Below are positions 34,693-42,828 of a stretch of DNA of 64,000 nucleotides, piece by piece. The stretch comes from Limimaricola sp027213785. GTDB lineage: Bacteria > Pseudomonadota > Alphaproteobacteria > Rhodobacterales > Rhodobacteraceae. The notes below the pieces were generated by a model. It had not been told where the DNA came from. It searched no databases and saw only the letters and a program-made list of their open reading frames with translations. Within the stretch, counting starts at the first letter, position 1; every line of letters starts with the position of its first letter. The position numbers and the translations under genes were made by a program. The DNA is taken from the NCBI RefSeq assembly GCF_050847355.1, contig NZ_CP193755.1, positions 2,728,001 through 2,792,000 of the forward strand, in the 5' to 3' direction.

Positions 34693-35667
34693 TCAATCCA
34701 TCCGGCCCGCAAGCCAGTTCCACATCAGATGCCGCGCGATCGCGCCCCTGAGCGGCGCGCGGATCTCGGCATCCTCCTGCGCGAAGATCCGCGCCAGCCG
34801 TTGCCGCGACACCCATTGGGCGGCGGCGATCTCGGCGGGATCGGGGCGCAGCACGGGACGCTCCGCCCCCTCGACACGGGCGTGAAACCCCAGCATCAGC
34901 GACGCCGGAAAGGGCCAGGGCTGGCTGGCCACGTAGCCGACATGCCCCACCGACACGCCAACCTCCTCGGCCACCTCGCGGCGCACCGCCGCCTCGGCGG
35001 TCTCGCCCGGCTCGACGAAGCCCGCCAGCACCGAATACATCCGTTCGGGCCAGCCGGGCGCCCGGCCCAGAAGCACCGCGTCGCCATGCGTCACCAGCAT
35101 GATCACCACCGGGTCGGTGCGCGGGAAATGCGGCGTGTCGCAGGCGGGGCAGTCGCGGCGCCAGCCCGCCTGCGACACCCGGCTGCGGGCTCCGCAGGCC
35201 GCGCAGAACCGGTGCGAGGCATGCCAGTTCAGCACCGCCCGGCCCATTGCCGCCAGCTCGGCATCGCGCGCGTCGAGCGTCGCCATGCGACCCCGAAGCT
35301 CGGCGAAGACGGCCCCCTCGATCGCCGGATGCGCGACCTCCTCCTCCGGGGCCACCGTTTCGGGCGCGCCCGGCCAGTCCGGCAGGCGTCGCGCCCAGAT
35401 CCCCTCCCCCGCCGCGTCGCGGCCGAGCAGCACCGTTTCCGCCGCCGCGTCTGCCCCGTCATCGGCCCCACCATCGGCCAGTGCCTCGTGATCGAAAGGC
35501 AGCCCCGCCAGCCGGTCCGCCGCGAGCAGCACACGGCCGCGCCACAGCGGCAGCACCCGCGCCCCGGGGCGGGCCGCCAACGCGGCGCACCCGTCCGAAT
35601 CGATGCGCAGCGCCGCGGCGCGATCGAGCCCGCCACCGCCGAAGGTGATCCTGTCCAAAAGCCCCAT
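34693..35667 (-). CDS. nudC: NADH pyrophosphatase / NAD-cap hydrolase, Nudix family
   Basis: The 324-residue protein has the NudC layout. A divergent N-terminal domain is followed by a zinc ribbon with FCAACG and DCPAC (about residues 155-180). Then comes the Nudix box GFVEPGETAEAAVRREVAEE and the family tag SQPWPFPASLMLGF, which distinguishes NADH pyrophosphatases. It splits NAD(H) into NMN(H) and AMP and removes NAD caps from RNA in E. coli. The start at 35667 precedes MGLLDRITFGGG. Confidence 0.93.
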   Translation of the reverse strand: MGLLDRITFGGGGLDRAAALRIDSDGCAALAARPGARVLPLWRGRVLLAADRLAGLPFDHEALADGGADDGADAAAETVLLGRDAAGEGIWARRLPDWPGAPETVAPEEEVAHPAIEGAVFAELRGRMATLDARDAELAAMGRAVLNWHASHRFCAACGARSRVSQAGWRRDCPACDTPHFPRTDPVVIMLVTHGDAVLLGRAPGWPERMYSVLAGFVEPGETAEAAVRREVAEEVGVSVGHVGYVASQPWPFPASLMLGFHARVEGAERPVLRPDPAEIAAAQWVSRQRLARIFAQEDAEIRAPLRGAIARHLMWNWLAGRMD

Positions 35668-35987
35668 TCGGCGTGCTCCTTCGTGAAATGATGCGGCAGC
35701 ATCGCGCAGGATGCGCGACGCCGCCGCCATGTAAAGCCGGGCGGGGGCGGAACCAGCCCCGGAAATGCAACCGTCGCGACATGACCGAGGCCCGGCCGAG
35801 CGCCGGTCGCGACGAACCGGCCTGCATGGCGCGGCAGAAAAGAGCCACCGGATCGCATGGCGCGCGACCCGCTCCGCCCGGCCTCTCTCGTCGGGCCGCC
35901 CGCCACGCCCGGAACCGGCGATCCGGACCCATCGACTCCGCGCTCCCGCTTGGCTATGGCGGGCCCGCCGAGACAAGGATGCCCCCG
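35668..35987. other. Intergenic region between nudC and the HAD phosphatase gene
   Basis: These 320 bases separate two divergent genes. A reading frame stays open through them in phase with the HAD phosphatase, but its translation is a Pro/Arg/Ala-rich sequence with no conserved look. I therefore treat it as noncoding and see no clear promoter or RNA. Confidence 0.4.
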
Positions 35988-36647
35988 ATGCCCCGCAGCT
36001 ATGATGCCGTGATCTTCGACCTCGACGGCACGCTGGTCGACACCGAAACCCTGTGCAACGCCGAGGCGCTGCCCGCTCTGGCCGCGCAGGGCATCGAGAT
36101 CGGCCCCGACTTCTTCGAAAGCCTCGCGGGGGTGCATGACGACCGCCGGGTGGAGCTGATCCGCGAACATACCGGCAAGCCGCTCGACGCGGCGCGCTTC
36201 TATGCCGACTGGGACGCGCGGGTCGAGGCGCGCCTCGCGCCGGGGCTGTCGCTCAAGACCGGTGCCGAGGCGCTGATCGCGGCGATCGCCGGGCTCGGCC
36301 TGCCGATGGCGATCGCCACCTCGTCGCGCCGCGCGCCGGGGCTGGCCAAGATCCGCGCCGCCGGGCTCGATGCCCATGTCGAGACCATCGTCACGGTGGA
36401 GGACATCGAGAACGCCAAGCCCGCGCCCGACGCCTATCTCGAGGCGGCGCGCCGCCTTGGCGCCGACCCCGCCCGCTGCCTCGTCTTCGAAGACAGCGAG
36501 ACCGGTGCGCAAGCCGGCCATGCCGCGGGCATGACCGTGGTGCAGGTGCCCGACCTGAACGCCAGCGAGGGCCGCCACGCCACGCATCTGGCCCGTGACC
36601 TGATCGAGGGCGCGCGGGCCGCCGGGCTGCTGCCGCTGCCGGTCTGA
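35988..36647 (+). CDS. HAD-IA family phosphatase (beta-phosphoglucomutase-like)
   Basis: The 219-residue protein carries HAD motif I VIFDLDGTLVDTE, motif II IATSS, motif III Lys in ENAKPAPDAYLEAARRLG and motif IV CLVFEDSETGAQAGHAAGM. A helical cap spans about residues 16-85. This pattern is shared by beta-phosphoglucomutases and small-sugar phosphatases. The motif after DLDGT is LVDTE, as in both groups, so substrate remains open. The ATG at 35988 has AAGGA eight bases upstream and is preferred over the ATG three codons earlier. Confidence 0.88.
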   Translation: MPRSYDAVIFDLDGTLVDTETLCNAEALPALAAQGIEIGPDFFESLAGVHDDRRVELIREHTGKPLDAARFYADWDARVEARLAPGLSLKTGAEALIAAIAGLGLPMAIATSSRRAPGLAKIRAAGLDAHVETIVTVEDIENAKPAPDAYLEAARRLGADPARCLVFEDSETGAQAGHAAGMTVVQVPDLNASEGRHATHLARDLIEGARAAGLLPLPV

Positions 36648-36664
36648 GACGCGCCCCGGCGGCC

Positions 36665-36692
36665 TTGCGTCCCGCGCCGCCCTTCCCTATAT
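36665..36692 (+). promoter_or_regulatory. Probable promoter of the 4.5S RNA gene
   Basis: TTGCGT (36665-36670) and CTATAT (36687-36692) are 16 bases apart. The predicted transcription start, about 7 bases after the -10 box, coincides with the 5' end of the folded SRP RNA. Confidence 0.55.
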
Positions 36693-36699
36693 CGGCCTC

Positions 36700-36793
36700 G
36701 AGAGGTTGGCGCGGGCAAGCGCCTCGCCAACCCGGTCAGGTCCGGAAGGAAGCAGCCGCAACGAGCCCCGCTTGGGTCGTGTTCCAGCCTCTC
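36700..36793 (+). ncRNA. ffs: 4.5S signal recognition particle RNA
   Basis: The region contains the universally conserved SRP domain IV sequence GGTCAGGTCCGGAAGGAAGC followed by AGCC. This is the internal loop and GGAA-type tetraloop segment that binds Ffh. The outer arms AGAGGTTGG (36701-36709) and CCAGCCTCT (36784-36792) pair to close the rod, with one G-U pair. The length, about 94 bases, fits the small bacterial form. It lies upstream of the rsgA-to-recR gene run; in related genomes ffs is often next to dnaX, which is four genes downstream here. Confidence 0.93.
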
Positions 36794-36830
36794 ACCCATT
36801 CGACCCCCCACCCGAATGACGGAGGACATC

Positions 36831-36869
36831 ATGGAGATTGTGATCGCCCTCCGGGCCGGGGCCGCCTGA
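36831..36869 (+). CDS. Candidate 12-codon leader peptide upstream of rsgA
   Basis: A perfect GGAGG (36821-36825) stands 5 bases before an ATG that opens a 12-codon frame, MEIVIALRAGAA, ending in TGA. An in-frame ATG at 36816 would make it 17 codons. Two GC hairpins follow, one spanning the stop codon (36853-36883) and one ending just before the rsgA start (36895-36910). The arrangement resembles a leader-peptide control region. Translation is unproven. Confidence 0.35.
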   Translation: MEIVIALRAGAA

Positions 36870-36910
36870 GCCGCCCCTCGCCCGACGCGAAGCTGCCCGC
36901 TCCGGCGGGC
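36853..36910 (+). promoter_or_regulatory. Tandem hairpins between micro-ORF and rsgA
   Basis: Hairpin 1 pairs GGGC and GGGGC (36853-36862) with GCCCC and GCCC (36873-36883) around a 10-base loop. Hairpin 2 pairs GCCCGC with GCGGGC across TCCG (36895-36910) and ends 2 bases before the rsgA ATG, so it would hide any ribosome-binding site there. There is no U-tract, so effects on translation are more likely than classical termination. Confidence 0.35.
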
Positions 36911-36912
36911 CC

Positions 36913-37959
36913 ATGTTCTTTCGTGACGGGACCAATCCATTGACAGACCTCACGCTTTCCGACCTCGGCTGGTCGGACCATTTCGCGCGCCAGCTCGAAG
37001 AGGGCGACGCCCCCGCGCGCATCGCCGAAATCCATCGCACGATCCTCGTGGCGCTCACCCCGGAGGGCCCGGTGAAGATCGGCGCGCCCTCCGGTGCCGG
37101 CTCCTTCGCCGTCGGCGACTGGGTCGGCATGCGCGACGGGCAGGCGCGGATGCGGCTCGCGCCGCGCAGCCAGATCGCCCGCAAGGCCGCCGGTCATACC
37201 GTCTCGCGCCAGCTGGTCGCCGCCAATGTCGACAGCCTCGGCATCGTCACCAGCTGCAATGACGACTTCAACCCGGCGCGGCTGGAACGCTACGTGGCGC
37301 TGGCCATGGCGGGCGACTGCCTGCCGCTGGTGATCCTCACCAAATCCGACATGGTGGAGGACCCCGAACCCTATCTCGCGCAGGCCCGCGCGATCTCGCC
37401 GCTGGTCGTGGCGCTGGCGCTCAACGCGCGCGATCTCGAGGACGCGGCGCGGCTGGAGCCTTGGTGCGGGCCGGGCCAGACGCTCGCTCTCGTCGGCTCC
37501 TCGGGCGTCGGCAAGACGACGCTGCAGAACGCGCTCACCGGCGGGGCCGAGGCCACGGCGGGCATCCGCGAGGACGACGCCAAGGGGCGTCACACCACCA
37601 CCTACCGGGCGCTTCGGCGCTGCCGCGCCGGTGGCTGGCTGATCGACACGCCCGGCATGCGCGAGCTGCAGCTCACCGATACCGCCGAGGGAATCGAGGA
37701 GCTGTTCGACGACGTGACCGCGCTGGTGAGCGAGTGCCGGTTCAGCGACTGCGCGCACGACACCGAGCCGGGCTGCGCGGTGCGCGCCGCGCTCGATGCG
37801 GGCGACCTCGACCCCGACCGTCTCGCGCGCTGGCGCAAGCTGGAGGCCGAGGACCGGCACAACAGCGAAACCCTCGCCGAGGGCCGCGCGCGGGGCAAGT
37901 CCTTCACCAAGAGGATCAAGACGATCCAGCGCGGGGCGCGCCGCCGCAAGGGCGGTTGA
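36913..37959 (+). CDS. rsgA: Small ribosomal subunit biogenesis GTPase RsgA
   Basis: The 348-residue protein has an N-terminal OB-like region, then the circularly permuted GTPase order of the family: G4 LTKSD, G1 GSSGVGKTTL, a G2-like HTTTYR and G3 DTPGM. The zinc-binding C-terminal part is CRFSDCAHDTEPGCAV. RsgA helps late 30S maturation. The ATG at 36913 lacks a clear ribosome-binding site and directly follows a hairpin; a TTG at 36940 (giving MTDLTLSDLGW) is an alternative start. It begins the rsgA-DUF202-dnaX-ebfC-recR run. Confidence 0.93.
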   Translation: MFFRDGTNPLTDLTLSDLGWSDHFARQLEEGDAPARIAEIHRTILVALTPEGPVKIGAPSGAGSFAVGDWVGMRDGQARMRLAPRSQIARKAAGHTVSRQLVAANVDSLGIVTSCNDDFNPARLERYVALAMAGDCLPLVILTKSDMVEDPEPYLAQARAISPLVVALALNARDLEDAARLEPWCGPGQTLALVGSSGVGKTTLQNALTGGAEATAGIREDDAKGRHTTTYRALRRCRAGGWLIDTPGMRELQLTDTAEGIEELFDDVTALVSECRFSDCAHDTEPGCAVRAALDAGDLDPDRLARWRKLEAEDRHNSETLAEGRARGKSFTKRIKTIQRGARRRKGG

Positions 37960-38004
37960 CGCCTCCGCTCCTGCCGGGCCTGATGGCCCGGTCAGGGAGG
38001 ACGC

Positions 38005-38394
38005 ATGGACGAGACCGAAGGCGATCGCGAAACCGACCCCAAGACCGAATGGGCCGAACGCCGCACCGATTGGGCCGAGGACCGGACGCTTCTGGCCAAT
38101 GAGCGGACCTTCGCGGGCTGGATGCGCACCGGCATGGCGGCGCTGGCCGTGGCGATCGGCCTCAAGGCGGTGTTCGGCGAGTTCGACCCGACCTGGATGG
38201 CCAAGGCCGTGGCCACGATCTTCATCCTCGGCGCGCTGCTGATCTTCGCCGCCTCGGCGCATGAGGCGCGCAAGGCGCAGGCGCGCATCTCCAGCCACGA
38301 CGCCGAGGCGCAGAGCGTCCGGCGCATGCTGATCCTCGCGCTGCTGCTGTCCTTCGGCGGATTGGCCACGGGCGCGATCCTGTGGCTGTTGTGA
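38005..38394 (+). CDS. YidH/DUF202 family small membrane protein
   Basis: The 129-residue protein has the DUF202 hallmark DRTLLANERTFAGWMRTGMA followed by three membrane segments (MAALAVAIGLKAVF, AVATIFILGALLIFAAS, MLILALLLSFGGLATGAILW). The N-terminal 25 residues are highly acidic. The family is widespread and its function is unknown. AGGGAGG stands 5 bases before the ATG. It lies between rsgA and dnaX in the same direction. Confidence 0.85.
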   Translation: MDETEGDRETDPKTEWAERRTDWAEDRTLLANERTFAGWMRTGMAALAVAIGLKAVFGEFDPTWMAKAVATIFILGALLIFAASAHEARKAQARISSHDAEAQSVRRMLILALLLSFGGLATGAILWLL

Positions 38395-38465
38395 GATCCC
38401 GCGAGGTGGACCTCGGCGGCGCCAAGCCCTAGTTTGGCCCGGTCCCCTCGACCGGAGTCCCACGC

Positions 38466-40229
38466 ATGTCCGACGCCCCCGCCTATCAGGTCCTCGCCCG
38501 GAAATACCGGCCCGAGACCTTCGCCGACCTGGTGGGGCAGGACGCGATGGTGCGCACGCTCAAGAACGCCTTCGCCGCGAACCGCATCGCGCAGGCCTTC
38601 ATCATGACGGGCATCCGCGGCACCGGGAAAACCACCACCGCGCGGATCATCGCCAAGGGCATGAACTGCATCGGCCCCGATGGCGATGGCGGCCCGACCA
38701 CCGAGCCCTGCGGGCAGTGCGAGCATTGCGTGGCGATCATGGAGGGCCGCCATGTCGACGTGATGGAGATGGACGCGGCCTCGAACACCGGTGTCGCCAA
38801 CATCCGCGAAATCATCGACAGCGTGCATTACAGGGCGGCCTCGGCGCGCTACAAGGTCTACATCATCGACGAGGTTCACATGCTGTCGACGGGGGCGTTC
38901 AACGCGCTCCTCAAGACGCTGGAGGAGCCGCCGGCTCATGTGAAGTTCATCTTCGCCACCACCGAGATCCGCAAGGTGCCGGTGACGGTGCTGTCGCGCT
39001 GCCAACGCTTCGACCTGCGCCGGATCGAGCCCGAGGTGATGATCGGGATGCTGCGCCGCATCGCCGATGCCGAGGGCGCGCAGATCGCCGATGACGCGCT
39101 GGCGCTGATCACCCGCGCCGCCGAAGGCTCGGCGCGCGACGCGACCTCGCTACTGGATCAGGCGATCAGCCATGGCGCGGGCGAAACCACTGCGGAGCAG
39201 ATCCGTGCCATGCTCGGCCTCGCCGATCGCGGCCGGGTGCTCGACCTGTTCGACATGATCCTCAAGGGCGAGGCGGCGGCGGCGCTGACCGAGCTTTCGG
39301 CGCAATACGCCGAGGGCGCCGACCCGATGGCGGTGCTGCGCGATCTGGCCGAGATCGCGCACTGGGTCTCGGTCATCAAGATCACGCCCGAGGCCGCCGA
39401 CGACCCCACCGTCGGCCCGGATGAGCGGGCGCGCGGCGCGCAGATGGCCGAGGCGCTGCCGATGCGGGTGCTGACCCGGCTGTGGCAGATGCTGCTAAAG
39501 GCGCTCGAAGAGGTGGCGCACGCCCCCAACGCGATGATGGCGGCCGAGATGGCGGTGATCCGCCTGACCCACGTGGCCGATCTGCCAAGCCCCGAGGAAC
39601 TCGTGCGCAAGCTGCAGGACACCCCCGTCCCGCCGCCGCCTCCCGGTGGCGGCAATGGCGGCGGTGCCCGACCCGCGCAGGGCGGCCAGGTCCAGGCGCG
39701 CGGCACCCCCGCGCCCACCCATGCCGGCCCGTCGGGACCCTCGGCGCGCGGCGCGGCGCAGCCCGCGCTGGCGGTCGCCACGGAAAACGCGCTGGCGCGC
39801 TATGCCCGCTTCGAGGACGTGGTCGAGCTCATCCGTACGCATCGCGACGTGCATATGTTGATCGAGGTCGAGACCACGCTGAGGCTGGTGCGCTACAGCC
39901 CCGGCCGGATCGAGTTCGAACCGACCCCGGACGCGCGCGCCGACATGGCGCAGCGGCTGGGCCAGAAGCTGCAGGCCTGGACCGGCGCGCGCTGGGCGAT
40001 CAGCGTCGCCAACGAGGGCGGCCAGCCCACCATCGCCGAGACCCGCGACGCGGCGGCGCTGGCGCTCCGACAGGAGGCCGAGGCGCACCCGCTGGTGCGC
40101 GCCGTCTTCGCGGCCTTCCCCAAGGCGAGGATCACCGAGATCCGTACCGAGGCCGAGCGCAGCCAGCACGCCGCCGAGGAGGCGCTCGCCGAGGTCGAGG
40201 ACGAGTGGGACCCGTTCGAGGAAGAGTGA
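38466..40229 (+). CDS. dnaX: DNA polymerase III subunits gamma/tau
   Basis: The 587-residue clamp-loader ATPase shows Walker A GIRGTGKTTT, a zinc-binding cluster (GMNCIG, then CGQCEHC), Walker B IIDEVHMLS, and the SRC arginine-finger motif LSRCQRFDLR. A Pro/Gly-rich hinge (about residues 388-425) leads to the tau-type C-terminal domain, which ends in an acidic tail (DEWDPFEEE). I saw no obvious frameshift signal, so the full-length tau form is expected. It is followed by ebfC and recR, a widely conserved order. Confidence 0.96.
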   Translation: MSDAPAYQVLARKYRPETFADLVGQDAMVRTLKNAFAANRIAQAFIMTGIRGTGKTTTARIIAKGMNCIGPDGDGGPTTEPCGQCEHCVAIMEGRHVDVMEMDAASNTGVANIREIIDSVHYRAASARYKVYIIDEVHMLSTGAFNALLKTLEEPPAHVKFIFATTEIRKVPVTVLSRCQRFDLRRIEPEVMIGMLRRIADAEGAQIADDALALITRAAEGSARDATSLLDQAISHGAGETTAEQIRAMLGLADRGRVLDLFDMILKGEAAAALTELSAQYAEGADPMAVLRDLAEIAHWVSVIKITPEAADDPTVGPDERARGAQMAEALPMRVLTRLWQMLLKALEEVAHAPNAMMAAEMAVIRLTHVADLPSPEELVRKLQDTPVPPPPPGGGNGGGARPAQGGQVQARGTPAPTHAGPSGPSARGAAQPALAVATENALARYARFEDVVELIRTHRDVHMLIEVETTLRLVRYSPGRIEFEPTPDARADMAQRLGQKLQAWTGARWAISVANEGGQPTIAETRDAAALALRQEAEAHPLVRAVFAAFPKARITEIRTEAERSQHAAEEALAEVEDEWDPFEEE

Positions 40230-40306
40230 CGGCTTTCGCGGTGCCGCCCTTGTGACGGGGCGGCCTCGACCGTATCTCTGGGCGAACGCATTCGAGGAGA
40301 TCAGCG

Positions 40307-40651
40307 ATGTTCAAGGGGCTCGGCGGCCTGGGCGACATGTCCAAGATGATGAAGGCCGCGCAGGAGATGCAGGGCAAGATGGCCAAGATCCAGGAGGATC
40401 TGGAGACCATCACCGTGACCGGCGAAAGCGGCGCGGGGCTGGTGAAGGCGACGGCGACCGCCAAGGGCGAGCTCACCGGGCTCGACATCGACCCGTCGAT
40501 CTTCGTGGCCTCCGAAAAGGAGGTGGTCGAGGACCTGATCCTCGCCGCGATCAAGGACGCGCAGTCGCGCGCCACCGAGCGGGCGCAGCAGGAGATGAAG
40601 AAGATCCAGGAAGAGCTCGGCCTGCCCGCGGGCATGAACCTGCCGTTCTGA
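40307..40651 (+). CDS. ebfC: YbaB/EbfC family nucleoid-associated protein
   Basis: The 114-residue protein begins MFKGLGGLGDMSKMMKAAQE and contains the conserved ITVTGESGAGLVKATATAKG and DLILAAIKDAQSRA segments of YbaB/EbfC. Homologues form dimers that bind DNA non-specifically or with short palindromes. GAGGAG precedes the ATG at normal spacing. It sits between dnaX and recR, as in most bacteria, and the three are probably co-expressed. Confidence 0.94.
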   Translation: MFKGLGGLGDMSKMMKAAQEMQGKMAKIQEDLETITVTGESGAGLVKATATAKGELTGLDIDPSIFVASEKEVVEDLILAAIKDAQSRATERAQQEMKKIQEELGLPAGMNLPF

Positions 40652-40718
40652 GGCCCGCCCTGCTCCGTCACCCTGCAAATACCCGGCACCGCCCTGCCGC
40701 CCCGCGAGGGGCCGTGGC

Positions 40719-41312
40719 ATGAGCGAGGATCGCGAGGCCATCGACCGGCTGATCGAGCTGATGTCGCGCCTGCCGGGGCTCGGGCCCCGCTCGGCGCGGC
40801 GCGCGGTGCTGCATCTCGTCAAGAAGCGCGGCACGCTGCTCGCGCCCTTGGCCGAGGCGATGACCGAGGTCGGCGCCACCGCGCGCGAATGCCTCAATTG
40901 CGGCAATGTCGGCACCGGCGACATCTGCGGCATCTGCGCCGACGAGCGCCGGGCGACGGGGCAGATCTGCGTGGTCGAGGACGTGGCCGATCTCTGGGCC
41001 ATGGAACGCTCGGGCGTGTTCAAGGGCCGCTACCACGTGCTCGGCGGCACGCTCTCGGCGCTCGACGCCGTCGGCCCCGAGGAGCTGCGCATTCCGCGTC
41101 TCATGGACCGGGTGCGCGCCGAGGCGGTGTCCGAGGTGATCCTCGCGCTCGGCGCCACGATCGACGGCCAGACCACGGCGCATTACATCGCCGACCAGCT
41201 ACCGGACGTTTCGGTGACCTCGCTGGCGCAGGGCGTGCCGGTGGGCGGCGAGCTGGATTATCTCGATGACGGCACGATCAGCGCGGCATTGAGGGCACGG
41301 CGCAGCCTGTAA
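40719..41312 (+). CDS. recR: Recombination mediator protein RecR
   Basis: The 197-residue protein has the RecR layout: helix-hairpin-helix LPGLGPRSARRAVLHL, a four-cysteine zinc finger (CLNCGNVGTGDICGIC), a Toprim domain starting ICVVEDVADLWAMERSGVF, and a C-terminal ATP/Walker B-like segment (SLAQGVPVGGELDYLDDGTI). With RecO and RecF it loads RecA on gapped DNA. It is the last gene of the rsgA-recR run and is followed by a hairpin terminator. Confidence 0.96.
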   Translation: MSEDREAIDRLIELMSRLPGLGPRSARRAVLHLVKKRGTLLAPLAEAMTEVGATARECLNCGNVGTGDICGICADERRATGQICVVEDVADLWAMERSGVFKGRYHVLGGTLSALDAVGPEELRIPRLMDRVRAEAVSEVILALGATIDGQTTAHYIADQLPDVSVTSLAQGVPVGGELDYLDDGTISAALRARRSL

Positions 41313-41327
41313 CCGAACCGCGCCCCC

Positions 41328-41349
41328 TTGCGGCGCAACGGCGCCGCAA
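41328..41349 (+). terminator. Hairpin terminator after recR
   Basis: A perfect 9-bp stem (TTGCGGCGC with GCGCCGCAA) with loop AACG begins 16 bases after the recR stop codon and is followed by CATATTTCC. This is one of the clearer terminators in the window. Confidence 0.65.
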
Positions 41350-41442
41350 CATATTTCCTGTAGCGAGCGAGGACGACCTCCGCCCCGTCCGGGGCCTGAA
41401 AGATCGGGACGACCCGACGGACACGGCAAGAGCGGAGATCTC

Positions 41443-41871
41443 ATGCGCACCAAATCCGACCGCATCCGGCAGGCCGTCAGCTTCGAGCTTCTCGGGCTGG
41501 CGCTGGTCACGCCGTTCGGATCGTGGCTCTACGGTTTTCCGCTGTTCGACATCGGCGCGATCAGCGTGATCTCGTCGCTGGTGGCGACCTGCTGGAACTA
41601 CGCGTTCAACTTCGCCTTCGACCACGCGCTGAAGCACTGGCGTGGCACCACCACCAAGACGATGCCGCTCCGGGCGCTGCATGCCACCGCCTTCGAGCTG
41701 GGGCTGCTGCTGATCCTGCTGCCGATCTTCTCGTGGTGGCTGGGGCTGGGCTACGTGGAATCCTTCGTGGTGCAGCTCAGCTTCGCGCTGTTCTACCTCG
41801 TCTACACCTTCGTCTTCACCTGGTGCTACGACAGGGTCTTTCCCGATCCCGACGGCCGGGTGGCAGCCTGA
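41443..41871 (+). CDS. PACE-family biocide efflux transporter
   Basis: The 142-residue protein has four membrane helices arranged as two bacterial transmembrane pair domains: one starting RIRQAVSFELLGLALVTPFG, the other starting MPLRALHATAFELGLLLILL. Each has the conserved Phe-Glu (FEL) within the first helix, where the glutamate is needed for proton coupling. It ends LVYTFVFTWCYDRVFPD. AceI and relatives export chlorhexidine and polyamines such as putrescine. CGGAG stands 7 bases before the ATG. No regulator is adjacent. Confidence 0.88.
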   Translation: MRTKSDRIRQAVSFELLGLALVTPFGSWLYGFPLFDIGAISVISSLVATCWNYAFNFAFDHALKHWRGTTTKTMPLRALHATAFELGLLLILLPIFSWWLGLGYVESFVVQLSFALFYLVYTFVFTWCYDRVFPDPDGRVAA

Positions 41872-41878
41872 GCCGCCC

Positions 41879-41907
41879 GCGCCGGGCGCCCGCGAGGGGC
41901 CCGGCGC
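41879..41907. terminator. Hairpin between convergent PACE and trcR genes
   Basis: A 9-bp stem (GCGCCGGGC with GCCCGGCGC) encloses an 11-base loop in the 46-base gap between two convergent genes. There is no U-tract on either strand, so it is only a possible bidirectional terminator. Confidence 0.4.
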
Positions 41908-41917
41908 AGCCAAGAAC

Positions 41918-42694
41918 TTACTTGTCCTCGTCTTCGTCCTCGTCGCCGCCCTTGGGCAGGTTGAAGAAGCTGTCGGCATCCGAGACGTCGCGCTCGTCCT
42001 GCGGCTCCTCGGCCTCCTCCTCTTCGGCGTCGTTGCTCTCCGACAGGGTGAAGCTTTCCAGCCCCGAGATCGAGGAGGGCATCTTGGGCTCGGGCGACAT
42101 GCCGAGGCTCTGCTCGGTCGAGACCAGCTTGCGGCGCTCGTCGTCGCTCATCGCCGATCCGTCGCGAAGGCGCTTGGCATTGGCCTGCTGCACGGCGGCA
42201 TCGAGCTCGGACTGGCGGCACAGCCCCAGCGCCACCGGGTCGATCGGGTCGATGTTGCCGATGTTCCAGTGGGTGCGCTCGCGGATCGCCTGGATCGTCG
42301 GCTTGGTGGTGCCGACCAGCTTGGAGATCTGACCATCCGACAGCTCGGGGTGGAACTTGACCAGCCACAGGATCGAGGCGGGCCGGTCCTGACGCTTGGA
42401 CAGCGGCGTGTAGCGCGGGCCCCGGCGCTTCTCCTCGCCGACGGCGGAGGCGTTGAACTTGAGCTTCAGCTTGTGCAGCGGGTTCTTCTCCGCCTTCTCG
42501 ATCTCGTCCTGCGTCAGCTGGTTGTTGGCGACCGGGTCGAAGCCCTTCACGCCCGCGGCCACGTCGCCGTCGGCGATGCCCTGCACCTCGAGCTCGTGCA
42601 GCCCGCAGAAATCGCCGATCTGCTTGAAGCTGATCGTCGTGTTGTCCACCAGCCAGACGGCGGTGGCCTTGGCCATGAGCGGTTTGTCAGCCAT
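41918..42694 (-). CDS. trcR: Cell-cycle transcriptional regulator TrcR (DUF1013)
   Basis: The 258-residue protein begins MADKPLMAKATAVWLVDNTT and continues ISFKQIGDFCGLHELEVQGI, a helix-turn-helix-like segment, and RYTPLSKRQDRPASILWLVK, all typical of DUF1013. A second HTH-like unit is DGQISKLVGTTKPTIQAIR. The last 60 residues form an acidic tail (EEEEAEEPQDERD). In alphaproteobacteria the family is annotated as a transcription regulator linked to cell-cycle genes. It is divergent from RNase T2, with 134 bases between them. Confidence 0.87.
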   Translation of the reverse strand: MADKPLMAKATAVWLVDNTTISFKQIGDFCGLHELEVQGIADGDVAAGVKGFDPVANNQLTQDEIEKAEKNPLHKLKLKFNASAVGEEKRRGPRYTPLSKRQDRPASILWLVKFHPELSDGQISKLVGTTKPTIQAIRERTHWNIGNIDPIDPVALGLCRQSELDAAVQQANAKRLRDGSAMSDDERRKLVSTEQSLGMSPEPKMPSSISGLESFTLSESNDAEEEEAEEPQDERDVSDADSFFNLPKGGDEDEDEDK

Positions 42695-42828
42695 GTGAAC
42701 ACCCTTTCGAAAAACACGTCTTCCCCCGGCCCCGGCCTGGGGCGGACCGCCATGGCGATCCTTGGTTTCCATTTTCGGGGAACTCATCGCGCTATATAGG
42801 GATCACACCGGCTGGAGGAAAGACATAA

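Noticed and set aside
35673..35987. N-terminal extension of the HAD phosphatase into the upstream open frame
   Set aside because: The extension is Pro/Arg/Ala-rich without conservation features, and a good ribosome-binding site places the start at 35988 at the HAD motif I.
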